This document shows, piece by piece, positions 34,498-42,355 of a DNA stretch of 64,000 nucleotides (positions are counted from its first letter, which is position 1; the number at the start of each line of letters is the position of its first letter). Below the pieces are notes generated by a model. It was not told the DNA's origin. It did no database searches and saw only the letters and a list, made by a program, of their open reading frames with translations. Both the position numbers and the translations under genes were made by a program. The stretch comes from Leadbetterella sp040829825 (GTDB taxonomy: Bacteria; Bacteroidota; Bacteroidia; Cytophagales; Spirosomataceae), in assembly GCF_040829825.1 (NCBI RefSeq), contig NZ_JBFOLH010000011.1; one strand, given 5' to 3'.

Positions 34498-34719
34498 TCA
34501 TCCGGCTGATGTTTCATGGGTTAACGCCGAGCCTTTGTGGGCAGCAATATGGTCTGACTTGCTGCTCCTGATCTCGTATTGGGGTTCTTCTTCTGTAGCA
34601 TGGTGAGTATAGCCTTTGTAATCAAAGTCCTGGGTATGTATTTTGATGATGATGCCCGAAACCCTTCCGGCTTCAGAATTCCAGCTCACTTTATCGCCGA
34701 TTTTAAACTTTGCTGCCAT
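34498..34719 (-). CDS. DUF2945 (hypervirulence-associated TUDOR domain) protein
   Basis: A 73-residue protein: KFKIGDKVSWNSEAGRVSGIIIKIHTQDF and EEEPQYEIRSSKSDHIAAHKGSAL are the two halves of the DUF2945/HVA1 TUDOR-like domain (quoted here in parts: FKIGDKVSWNSEAG, PQYEIRSSKSDHIAAHKG). Small stand-alone members are common in bacteria, often near DNA-repair or stress genes; function unknown. It lies 12 bp downstream of the DUF488 gene on the same strand. Confidence 0.85.
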   Translation of the reverse strand: MAAKFKIGDKVSWNSEAGRVSGIIIKIHTQDFDYKGYTHHATEEEPQYEIRSSKSDHIAAHKGSALTHETSAG

Positions 34720-34731
34720 ACGGATAGTATA

Positions 34732-35280
34732 TTATAGATTGAACAAATTTTCATCAGAATAGAAAACACGGTCGCCCACTATTCTTGCGGGTGAAGTATA
34801 GGTGTGTTCTTCCGCCTTACCCGTTGCCATAATGTGCAGTACGGTCCAGCCTTTTGCTTTAAGGTAATCAGATACCATAGAGCGGTGGCAGCGCCACCAG
34901 ACGGCTTCCGAACACATGTAGGCGGTAGGTTGGGTCCGGGCAATATTTTCCAGGTTTTCAACAGCTTGTTTAAAATCTGCCGTTTCCATATAATCTGCAT
35001 ACCCCCGGAAAGAGCTGTTCCGCCACCGGTCGTTCTTCGAGTTCTTTCGGGCTTTTCTTCTGCCGCCCAGCCCTTCCAGGTGCACATATCCGATTCCGGC
35101 GGCCTGCAAGGCGTTTTGAAGGGGTTCTTTGTTAAACTGGGGGTACTTCGCTGAGCCGGGAAATCGCCTGATGTCTGCCAACATGCCGATGCTGAAAGAC
35201 CGGAGCATCAGGAGAAACTCCTCCATACTGTGGGTAGAATGCCCTATGGTATAAACGGTATGTTTGTCCTGAAGTTCCAT
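34732..35280 (-). CDS. DUF488 family protein
   Basis: About 182 residues from the ATG at 35280, beginning MELQDKHTVYTIGHSTHSMEEF. The IGHS(T/N) start, LADIRRFPGS, and CSEAVWWRCHRSMVSDYL with its conserved cysteines and histidine define DUF488. Function is unknown; a nuclease- or phosphatase-like role has been proposed. The longer frame to 35499 was rejected because it runs into the Dyp peroxidase gene and lacks family similarity. The start lies 1 bp from the peroxidase stop, so both are in one operon with DUF2945. Confidence 0.88.
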   Translation of the reverse strand: MELQDKHTVYTIGHSTHSMEEFLLMLRSFSIGMLADIRRFPGSAKYPQFNKEPLQNALQAAGIGYVHLEGLGGRRKARKNSKNDRWRNSSFRGYADYMETADFKQAVENLENIARTQPTAYMCSEAVWWRCHRSMVSDYLKAKGWTVLHIMATGKAEEHTYTSPARIVGDRVFYSDENLFNL

Positions 35281-35281
35281 T

Positions 35282-36208
35282 TTATCCTCCAAAGCTATCC
35301 AGCATTTCAAAGGTCGGTACAAAAAACAAGGTGCCTGTTCTGGCGGTGCTGAAGTCCAGGATTCTGTCGTAATTGCCTTCAGGCTGTCCTTTAAACATCT
35401 TTGTAAGCATTTCTTTAACTGTACTGAAGGTGCTTGCATAAGCAATGAAATAAGTGCCCATTTCATTGCTTGCCATGCTGCCAAACGGCATATTGTCACG
35501 TACTATCTTTTTGTCGTCACCTACATTTGCCAGAGCAGAGTGAGAGTTCGACGGCTTTACATCATCGGGCATCTCAATGTCGTTTGCTTTGCTCCTGCCA
35601 AAAACTTTTTCCTGTTCGGTAACGGGCAAAGCTCTCCAGGCCACCAGGTCGTGAATGTATTTTTGCACAAAGAGGTAGCTGCCGCCTTCGTATTTTTTGT
35701 CTTCATCTCCGATGATACCAAAAAACGCCCTGTCTTTGCCGTTGGGATTTTCGGTACCGTCTACAAAGCCCAGAATGCTCCTTCCGTCCCAATACCTGAA
35801 CCCGTGCACTTCTTCCGTGCAAACGGCCACCCCCGATAATGTTTCGGAAATAGCTGCTGCCATATCAATGCAATAGCTTTTGTCGTCTGCCCGGATATGA
35901 AAATGCAGGTCACCGGGTGTGGCAACAGCCGTATGTTTCGGCCCGGCAATAGGAGAGAAGTCCGTTAATTCTTTAGGAAGTGGTTCAGGCAGATCCAGCT
36001 TTTTCCAGGCGCTGTAACTGATCCCCATCACCACGCTTGCCCTTGAGGTTACGGTACGCACCCGGGCTGAGTTGTTAAGATTACTCATTAAGGCACATAT
36101 TCGCTCAAAAACGGGTTTTATGGCATCGTTTTCCCTGAAAATCCAAACCATAAAAATGGTGTTGGTGTTCGGGTAATCCAATACGTTTTGAGAATCGGTA
36201 TCCGGCAT
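35282..36208 (-). CDS. Dyp-type heme peroxidase
   Basis: A 308-residue protein with the GxxDG motif in LGFVDGTENP (residues 146-155) whose aspartate is the distal catalytic residue, and the downstream SHSALANVGDD segment containing a candidate proximal heme histidine. The ferredoxin-like fold repeats and length fit Dyp-type peroxidases (YfeX/EfeB-like), which oxidise dyes, porphyrins or lignin-like substrates with hydrogen peroxide. No Tat signal is visible, so it is cytosolic. It heads the DUF488-DUF2945 run. Confidence 0.92.
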   Translation of the reverse strand: MPDTDSQNVLDYPNTNTIFMVWIFRENDAIKPVFERICALMSNLNNSARVRTVTSRASVVMGISYSAWKKLDLPEPLPKELTDFSPIAGPKHTAVATPGDLHFHIRADDKSYCIDMAAAISETLSGVAVCTEEVHGFRYWDGRSILGFVDGTENPNGKDRAFFGIIGDEDKKYEGGSYLFVQKYIHDLVAWRALPVTEQEKVFGRSKANDIEMPDDVKPSNSHSALANVGDDKKIVRDNMPFGSMASNEMGTYFIAYASTFSTVKEMLTKMFKGQPEGNYDRILDFSTARTGTLFFVPTFEMLDSFGG

Positions 36209-36326
36209 ATAATTTCAGCTTTTTTGATAGTTAAAGATAATAAAAGTACTTTAATGGGTAAGCTATGGTGGGGGTCAATATTTTTATAAGAATGAGATAA
36301 GAATATTCCATTTAGGATTAAAGCGC

Positions 36327-37142
36327 TTATTTTAGTTTTTTCGCAAGGTTACTTTCAAGCAAAGATTTCATTTGAGTAATGGCAACTTTATTGAGTTGAA
36401 TCAGTCGTTCGCTTTGTGTCAACCCCTGCCGGATAAGTAATGCATTTATACTTTCCATATTGCTCAATACCACTAACTGTTCTAAGGTGGCATGATCTCT
36501 GATGTTTCCGTCTTTATTTAGGTTGTTATCTCTCCATTCTCTGGCTGTAATGCCAAAAAGAGCAACATTCAGTAAGTCTGCTTCATTGGCGTAGACAAAA
36601 CCGGCTTGCTGTTTAGTGATCTCCTGTGGTATCAGGTTTTCTTTAATGGCATCTGTGTGGATATGATAGTTTACTTTGGCTAATGTGCGCTGTAAGTTCC
36701 AGTCGGATTTTAACCGGTGGTTTTCTTCATCTTTTAAGCGTTGAAACTCTTTGATGAGGTATATTTTAAATTGCGGACTAATCCACATACCAAATTCAAA
36801 AGCGATATCCGGATGAGCATAGGTCCCTCCATATCTACCTGCAGTGGCTTTCAACCCCATAGCATTGGTTTTTTCAACCCAGTCTTTTACGCTTAATTTG
36901 TAGCTGTTTAAGCCTGCCTGGCTTTTAATTGTGGCAAATTCGCCATAATTAAAATTTGGATTGTATATACTTTCCCAAATGCCAAGATATTCTACTGTGT
37001 TGCGGTTACGAAGCCAGTCGGAAATGAAGAAATCCCCATCTTTGGCTTTGAGAATATCGGTTAACGAGATATACTCCTGTTGTTTGTCGAAGATTATGGT
37101 GATTTCTCTCCCTTCTACCTGTATTGTTGTGTTCTTTGCCAT
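36327..37142 (-). CDS. KilA-N domain protein, phage-antirepressor-like
   Basis: A 271-residue protein. The N-terminal KilA-N DNA-binding region reads YISLTDILKAKDGDFFISDWLRNRNTVEYLG and GGTYAHPDIAFEFGMWISPQFK (quoted in parts: YISLTDILKAKDGDFF, AHPDIAFEFGMWISPQFK). The C-terminal half (TAREWRDNNLNKDGNIRDHATLEQL) resembles the ORF6N/Bro-type companions seen in phage antirepressors and chromosomal orphans. Base composition is more AT-rich than the neighbours, which suggests acquisition from a phage or mobile element. No other phage genes are visible. It is isolated by intergenic gaps on both sides. Confidence 0.85.
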   Translation of the reverse strand: MAKNTTIQVEGREITIIFDKQQEYISLTDILKAKDGDFFISDWLRNRNTVEYLGIWESIYNPNFNYGEFATIKSQAGLNSYKLSVKDWVEKTNAMGLKATAGRYGGTYAHPDIAFEFGMWISPQFKIYLIKEFQRLKDEENHRLKSDWNLQRTLAKVNYHIHTDAIKENLIPQEITKQQAGFVYANEADLLNVALFGITAREWRDNNLNKDGNIRDHATLEQLVVLSNMESINALLIRQGLTQSERLIQLNKVAITQMKSLLESNLAKKLK

Positions 37143-37219
37143 AGGTTTTCTGATGAAAAGTAAATTTACAAAAAGAAACGGATGTCCGGTGTTTACCTGG
37201 TGAAATATAAAAGGTTAGT

Positions 37220-40200
37220 TTAATCCCGCTTCCGCACCCCTTCCGTTCTTCCGCCAAACCGCGGATGCGGCCCCAAATCCCTATGCTTATCATGTACATA
37301 CCGCGGATCCTGGATGTAGGGCATACGGGCCATTTTGGTGACGGTGATAGAGGGGACGCCGAAGTCGACTTCTACGGTTCCTAAGAGCAGGTAGCACCCG
37401 TTTCCCTGGAAAGGGTATTTTTTCAGGCTGTCGGCGAAATGCGCCGTGTCAAAATATTCCCCTTCAGCGTCTGTCCAGGTGCCGAAATACATAGTGCCCT
37501 GGCGGGTGTATACGTGTTTCTGGGCAATAAGATAGGCCATCATTTTTACTTCCCTTTTGTGATAATCCGGGAGATTTCTGACCATGACGCTGCCGCGGTA
37601 GCGGGTTTGCAGGAGGTCAAAGGGGGCGCAGGAGACCGGGAAGCCCAGCAGCTCGATCTCGTCAAAGGCGTCTTCAAAAAACGACCGCTCCAGCTGGGGA
37701 AGCTTGTACTCCCGGGGCGGCTCCTGCAGCAGCATGAGCCCGCGGTCGGCGGGTTTGAAATTGACCAGTAAGAGCCGGGCGGCTACCAGCAGCTCGTTTT
37801 TGGTTTTGCCGGTAAAGCGGAAGGCGCCGATGAATATCAGGATCTGGAGGGCTTCCAGGCCGGCGGGAATACGGCGTACAAAGTCTTCGAGGGAGGTGTA
37901 AGGGCCGTTTTGCAGACGTTCCTCTACCAGCTGCTGTGCGATGGTCGTTTCCAGCCCCTGCAGGTGCATGAAGCCCAGGTAGATGGCGGTTCCGTACACG
38001 GTGGTTTCGTATTCGCTTTGGTTTACGCAGGGGTTTTCTATGCTGGCGCCGGAGCGGCGGGCCTCATGCACGTACACTTCGGTCCGGTAAAAGCCGCCCT
38101 GGTTGTTGATCACGGCAGTCATAAACTCTACCGGGTAATGGACTTTCAGGTACAGGCTCTGGTAGCTTTCCACGGCATACGAGGCGGAGTGGGCTTTACA
38201 GAAAGAAAAACCGGCAAACGACTCGATCTGGCGGTACACTTCCCGGCTGAGGTCTTCCGGGTGGCCCTGGGCGGCGCAGGAAGCCAGGAAGTTTTCCTTC
38301 ACGGTTTTCAGCGTGGAGATTGCCCGTCCTTTTCCGCTCATGGCCCGCCGCAGGATGTCGCCGTCAGCTTCCGCCAGCCCGCCGTAATACAGGGCTATCT
38401 TGATCACGTCTTCCTGGTACACCATGATGCCGTAGGTTTCGCCCAGGTGCTCCCGGAAAACCTCGTGTGGATAGGTGAACCGGTCGGGGTAGTTGTGGCG
38501 GAAGATGTATTCCCGCATCATGCCGCTCTGGGCCACTCCGGGCCGGATGATGGACGATGCCGCCACCAGGGTTTTGTAGTTATCGCACTTCAGGCGGCGG
38601 AGCAGCCCGCGCATGGCCGGCGATTCAATATAAAAGCAGCCCATGGTTTTGCCCTCTGCCAGGTAGGTATTGAGGAGCGCCTGGTTTTTGGAGAGCGAGG
38701 TGTCGCGGATGTCTACGGTGATCCCCCGGTTTTGCCGGATCAGTCGCACGGCATCGTTAAGATGGCCTATGCCCCGCTGGCTCAGGATATCGTATTTCTC
38801 CAACCCTATTTCTTCGGCAATGTTCATATCCAGCTGCACAATGGGGAAGCCCTTGGGTGGCATTTCCAGCGCCGTGTAGCAGGTAAGGGGTTCCTCGGAA
38901 ATAAATACGCCGCAGGCGTGCATGCTTCGCTGGTTGGGGTATTTTTCCAGAAGCATACCGTATTTGTGCACCAGCTTTACCACAGAGTTTTGATCATGGG
39001 TTTCCCTGGGCGTACCGGTGAGGGTATCCAGCTCTTCTTTGGGCAGGCCGAATACTTTGCCCACTTCCCGCACAATTGACCGGTATTTGAACTCCACATT
39101 GGTGCCGCAAAAGGCCACGTGCTCTTTCCCGTATTTGTCAAAAATATAACGAAGGATAACATCCCGTTCCCGCCAGCTCCAGTCGATATCAAAATCGGGC
39201 GGGGCCTTCCGGTTCAGGTTCAGGAAGCGTTCAAAGTAGAGGTCAAGCTCCAGCGGGCAGATGTCGGTGATGCCCAGGCAGTAGCTCACAATGCTGTTGG
39301 CTCCGCTGCCCCGCCCGATGTGCATAAAGCCCATCCGGTTACTGTATTGTACGATATCCCAGGTGATCAGGAAGTAGCTGCAGAAGTTCAGCCGGTCAAT
39401 GACACGCAGCTCTTTCTCTACCCGTTGACGGGCTTCGGTGTGCCCGCTGCCGTAACGCCGCTGCAGCCCTTCATAGGCCAGCCGGCTCAGCAATTCCAGG
39501 TCTTCCTCTTTGCTTTGGGTGAAGTATTTTTTGTTTTTCGGGATTCCGAAGTCGAATATGAAGTCGCATTCATCCAGGATACCCCGGGTATTTTCAATCA
39601 GGGCAGGGAAGTCTTTGTACAGGGCGAGCAGCTCTTCTTCCGGCCTCATGTATTCGGAGGTCAGGCAGGTGTCGTCTGCCGGCAGCTTCGACAGCACCAG
39701 GTTCCGGCCCATGGCCCGGAGGATGCGGTGGAGGTTATATTCTGTTTTGGTGCGGAAAGTAACGGGTGAAAGAACGACCATTTTGTCGCGGAAAGGCTTT
39801 AATTCGGGCCGGATGAGCATATTCAGCTGTTCGGGCCGGATACCCGGGTATTCGTTTTCCCGCAGCTGGCCGGGCAGGTTCTCTATGGGATAGATCACGA
39901 TCAGCTCCTTAAACTCCGGGGCGGTTTCCGGCAGTTCGGCCCCGTCGCAGTTATGAGCGGTCAGGAGCCGGCATATTTCGCCTATGCCCTCCCGGTGCCG
40001 GGCCAGGGTAATGTAAAGCAGGCGGTTATCTTTCCGGATCTCTACGCCTGGAACCGGCTTGATTTCTGCCTTTTCACAGGCCCGGATAAAATCATAGATG
40101 CCGGTAACCGTGTTGATGTCGGTCAATGCCAGGGCCTTTACCCCGCAGAGGGCGGCCTGCTCCACCAGCCCTTCCAGGGGAATGGTGCCGTAGCGGAGGC

Positions 40201-40228
40201 TATGGTAGGAATGACAGTTAAGATACAT
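37220..40228 (-). CDS. Short DnaE-type DNA polymerase III alpha subunit, DnaE2/ImuC-like
   Basis: A 1002-residue C-family polymerase, shorter than the about 1160 of replicative DnaE. The N-terminal PHP domain keeps CHSYHS but has TDINT (residues 36-40) where active PHP domains have TDH, so one metal ligand is lost. The polymerase core has GRGSGANSIVSYCLG, the catalytic aspartates in PPDFDIDW (about residue 347) and KYDIL (about 480), and an OB-fold region near the end. The C-terminal tau-binding domain is absent. Such DnaE versions pair with Y-family polymerases in damage-induced mutagenesis. It overlaps the DinB gene by 11 bp and is translated after it. Confidence 0.9.
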   Translation of the reverse strand: MYLNCHSYHSLRYGTIPLEGLVEQAALCGVKALALTDINTVTGIYDFIRACEKAEIKPVPGVEIRKDNRLLYITLARHREGIGEICRLLTAHNCDGAELPETAPEFKELIVIYPIENLPGQLRENEYPGIRPEQLNMLIRPELKPFRDKMVVLSPVTFRTKTEYNLHRILRAMGRNLVLSKLPADDTCLTSEYMRPEEELLALYKDFPALIENTRGILDECDFIFDFGIPKNKKYFTQSKEEDLELLSRLAYEGLQRRYGSGHTEARQRVEKELRVIDRLNFCSYFLITWDIVQYSNRMGFMHIGRGSGANSIVSYCLGITDICPLELDLYFERFLNLNRKAPPDFDIDWSWRERDVILRYIFDKYGKEHVAFCGTNVEFKYRSIVREVGKVFGLPKEELDTLTGTPRETHDQNSVVKLVHKYGMLLEKYPNQRSMHACGVFISEEPLTCYTALEMPPKGFPIVQLDMNIAEEIGLEKYDILSQRGIGHLNDAVRLIRQNRGITVDIRDTSLSKNQALLNTYLAEGKTMGCFYIESPAMRGLLRRLKCDNYKTLVAASSIIRPGVAQSGMMREYIFRHNYPDRFTYPHEVFREHLGETYGIMVYQEDVIKIALYYGGLAEADGDILRRAMSGKGRAISTLKTVKENFLASCAAQGHPEDLSREVYRQIESFAGFSFCKAHSASYAVESYQSLYLKVHYPVEFMTAVINNQGGFYRTEVYVHEARRSGASIENPCVNQSEYETTVYGTAIYLGFMHLQGLETTIAQQLVEERLQNGPYTSLEDFVRRIPAGLEALQILIFIGAFRFTGKTKNELLVAARLLLVNFKPADRGLMLLQEPPREYKLPQLERSFFEDAFDEIELLGFPVSCAPFDLLQTRYRGSVMVRNLPDYHKREVKMMAYLIAQKHVYTRQGTMYFGTWTDAEGEYFDTAHFADSLKKYPFQGNGCYLLLGTVEVDFGVPSITVTKMARMPYIQDPRYVHDKHRDLGPHPRFGGRTEGVRKRD

Positions 40229-41381
40229 ATTCGCGGGAATGAAAATGAAATCCTTCGGCCCGGCCCACCGCCGATGTGCCGAAGCGGTTTTTGATCCGAT
40301 CCATGGCCTGGTAGAGGGAGATCATCTCTTCGGTGTCTTCAAACAACCGGATCTGCAGGTTCCCCCTGACCAGCCCGGAAAACCGGACGCCCACCAGCCG
40401 CAACCGCATCCGCCGGCTGTACAGCTTTTCAAAAAGATCGAGGGCGCATTGGGTCAGCGGGTGGTCGGCCGAGGTATAGGGCACCCGGATCTGCCGCGTT
40501 TCGGTGTCGAAGTTGGCGTACCGGATCTTGACGGTGACGGTAGAGGTAAGCCAGCCTTCCCGCCGGAGCTGGTAGGCCAGCTTTTCCACCATCCCGCTGA
40601 TCACTGAGCGCAGCATACGGAGATCAATGGTGTCGTTGCCAAACGTGTTTTCCGTAGAAAGCGACTTCCGTTCACCATAGGGCTCAACGGGCGAGTTGTC
40701 GATTCCGTTGGCTTTTTTCCAGAGTTCCGTGCCGTTTTTGCCGATCATCTGCTGCAGCACTTCTACGGGCATGTCGGCGAGTGTATGGATATGGCGTATG
40801 CCTATGCGGGAAAGGAGCCGGAAGGTAACATCTCCCAGCATGGGTATCTTTTTAATGGAAAGTGGATTCAGGAAAGGTTTTATCTGTTCCTGCGGGATCT
40901 GTATTTTTCCGGCCGGTTTGGCTTCCCCCGTACCGATCTTGGCCACGGTCTTGTTCACCGATAAGGCGTAACTGATGGGTAATCTTGTTTTTTTGCTCAC
41001 ACTATCCATCAGCTCCTGTGTCCATTTATAAGCCCCGAAAAAACGGTCTATCCCGCTGATATCAAGATAATGCTCATCTATGCTGGCTTTTTCCACTACC
41101 GGGGCTTTTTCTTCCAAAAGTTGTGTGACCTCCCGGGATAATTCAGAATATTTCTCCATGTCTCCCCGGATAACCCTGGCATCGGGGCATAGCCGCAGGG
41201 CCAGCTTCATGGGCATGGCGGAGTGTACCCCGAAGTACCGGGCTTCATAAGAGCAGGAAGCTACCACACCGCGGTCACCACCGCCAATAATAACGGGGAT
41301 TCCCTTCAGGGTATCGTTGTCCCGCCGCTCACACGATACAAAAAATGTATCCAAATCCATATGTACAATAGCGCGGTCCAT
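40218..41381 (-). CDS. Y-family DNA polymerase (DinB/Pol IV type) of a mutagenesis cassette
   Basis: A 387-residue polymerase. The palm carries Asp9 in HMDLDTFF and Asp102-Glu103 in ASIDEHYLD; the canonical alanine after DE is His104 here. All catalytic carboxylates are kept, so it is an active polymerase and not an ImuB-type inactive one. The little finger domain follows (about 230-345), and the C-terminus ends GRAEGFHFHSREYVS without an obvious beta-clamp motif. Its ATG directly abuts the 119-bp inverted repeat, and its only upstream regulatory space beyond that repeat is the operator region of the divergent S24 regulator. It overlaps dnaE by 11 bp. Confidence 0.92.
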   Translation of the reverse strand: MDRAIVHMDLDTFFVSCERRDNDTLKGIPVIIGGGDRGVVASCSYEARYFGVHSAMPMKLALRLCPDARVIRGDMEKYSELSREVTQLLEEKAPVVEKASIDEHYLDISGIDRFFGAYKWTQELMDSVSKKTRLPISYALSVNKTVAKIGTGEAKPAGKIQIPQEQIKPFLNPLSIKKIPMLGDVTFRLLSRIGIRHIHTLADMPVEVLQQMIGKNGTELWKKANGIDNSPVEPYGERKSLSTENTFGNDTIDLRMLRSVISGMVEKLAYQLRREGWLTSTVTVKIRYANFDTETRQIRVPYTSADHPLTQCALDLFEKLYSRRMRLRLVGVRFSGLVRGNLQIRLFEDTEEMISLYQAMDRIKNRFGTSAVGRAEGFHFHSREYVS

Positions 41382-41500
41382 ATTAGTTCCGAGTAGAGAG
41401 TTCCGAGTAGAGAGTTCTGAGTTCTGAGCCTGTCCCGTAGGGACATCACTAAATTAGCCCCTGGACGTAGTCCGGGGCTTAGTTCCGGGTATCCCATTGT
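41382..41500 (+). repeat. 119-bp inverted repeat, left copy
   Basis: Exact-length partner of 42356-42474 in inverted orientation, with 116 of 119 positions identical. It contains tandem TTCCGAGTAGAGAG units, a TGTCCC-GTA-GGGACA hairpin and a second hairpin AGCCCCTGGAC/GTCCGGGGCT with one bulge; both loops are GTA. It starts one base after the DinB ATG, so it forms the entire immediate 5' region of that gene. A spurious open frame (ELSPGLRPGANLVMSLRDR) runs through it. Confidence 0.95.
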
Positions 41501-41534
41501 CCATTAATAAACCATTTCAAATTTTTATCAAAAA

Positions 41535-41551
41535 TGATATATTTTATATCA
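41535..41551. promoter_or_regulatory. Palindrome TGATATA-TTT-TATATCA, candidate operator
   Basis: A perfect 7-bp-arm palindrome with a 3-nt spacer in the divergent promoter region between the DinB gene and the S24 regulator, upstream of the regulator's -7 element. A shorter palindrome TATCA-AAAA-TGATA (41526-41539) overlaps its left end. AT-rich sequence makes chance palindromes more likely. Confidence 0.4.
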
Positions 41552-41559
41552 GAAGTTTG

Positions 41560-41567
41560 TATATTTG
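41560..41567 (+). promoter_or_regulatory. -7 promoter element of the S24 regulator gene
   Basis: TATATTTG matches TAnnTTTG exactly and lies 18 bp before the ATG at 41586. Transcription should start inside the palindrome at 41568-41586. Confidence 0.55.
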
Positions 41568-41586
41568 TTGCTACAAATTGTAGCAA
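41568..41586. promoter_or_regulatory. 19-bp palindromic operator overlapping the start codon
   Basis: TTGCTACAAATTGTAGCAA is a perfect palindrome with 9-bp arms around one central base. It covers the expected transcription start and its last base is the A of the regulator's ATG. Position and symmetry fit an autorepression site for the XRE/S24 protein encoded here. No second exact copy was noticed elsewhere in the window. Confidence 0.6.
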
Positions 41587-42347
41587 TGTCGTTACTCTCT
41601 GATAATATGCGTTATCTGCGGGCCCGGATGGGCCTGTCGCAGCAGGCCGTGGCCGATCAGCTGGTGATCACCCGTGGCCGGTATGCCAAATACGAGGACG
41701 GCATGTCGGAGCCACCCATTGAGCTTCTGGTGAAAATTTCGCGCTATTTTCATGTGAGCATCGACCTGCTCGTGTCGGTAGATATCCGGCGGGTGCCGAT
41801 CCGTGAGCTGCAGCAACTGCCGGACAACCGTATCCTGCTGCCGGTGGCCGTAGATGCCGAAGGCAAAAATAAAATAGAGATCATTCCGCACAAAGCGCAA
41901 ATGGGCTACCTGGCGGGCTACAGCGACCCGGAATACATCGAAAGCCTTCAGCATATCTCCCTGCCTTTCCTGTCCCATGCCAAGTACCGGGCGTTTCCGG
42001 CTACGGGCGACTCCATGCCGCCGCACAGCGAAGGCTCTTTTATCATTGGGAAGTATGTGGAATGCCGGGAGGATTTAAAAGAAGGCCGTACCTATGTTTT
42101 TATTACCCGGAACGAAGGCATCAGCTATAAACGACTGGGCAAAAAGAAACGGTATTCCCTGCTGTTGTATTCCGATAACCCGTTTTACGCACCCTATGAG
42201 GTGGATCTGGCCGACCTGCTGGAGGTATGGGAATTTGCCTGCAGTATTGCCACTACCGAACCGGAACCCGATGACCTCCGGCCGCAGACGATCCGGGAAA
42301 TGTTTACCGATCTGCGCCGGGAGATCATGCACCTTAAATATGGATGA
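41586..42347 (+). CDS. LexA-like XRE/S24 transcriptional regulator
   Basis: A 253-residue protein. The N-terminal XRE helix-turn-helix spans about residues 5-62 (YLRARMGLSQQAVADQLVIT). The C-terminal S24 (LexA/CI) peptidase domain has Ser143 in GDSMPP and Lys182 in GISYKR, a spacing of 39 close to LexA's 37, and a candidate Ala110-Gly111 cleavage bond in YLAGY, 32 residues before the serine. It should dimerise on a palindrome and self-cleave when RecA filaments form. The ATG at 41586 is chosen over an in-frame TTG at 41565 that lies in the promoter. It is the only gene between the two 119-bp inverted repeats. Confidence 0.88.
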   Translation: MSLLSDNMRYLRARMGLSQQAVADQLVITRGRYAKYEDGMSEPPIELLVKISRYFHVSIDLLVSVDIRRVPIRELQQLPDNRILLPVAVDAEGKNKIEIIPHKAQMGYLAGYSDPEYIESLQHISLPFLSHAKYRAFPATGDSMPPHSEGSFIIGKYVECREDLKEGRTYVFITRNEGISYKRLGKKKRYSLLLYSDNPFYAPYEVDLADLLEVWEFACSIATTEPEPDDLRPQTIREMFTDLRREIMHLKYG

Positions 42348-42355
42348 AAGAATTA

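Noticed and set aside
37910..39079. Plus-strand frame of 389 codons opposite dnaE
   Set aside because: It is antisense to strongly conserved polymerase sequence and its translation is low-complexity without motifs.
40218..41381. Annotation as ImuB
   Set aside because: ImuB lacks the catalytic carboxylates; this protein keeps Asp9, Asp102 and Glu103.
41306..41497. Small protein gene on the minus strand through the 119-bp repeat (and its twin at 42344-42715)
   Set aside because: Both frames are translations of the inverted repeat (ELSPGLRPGANLVMSLRDR) and run into unrelated genes; no conserved protein is apparent.
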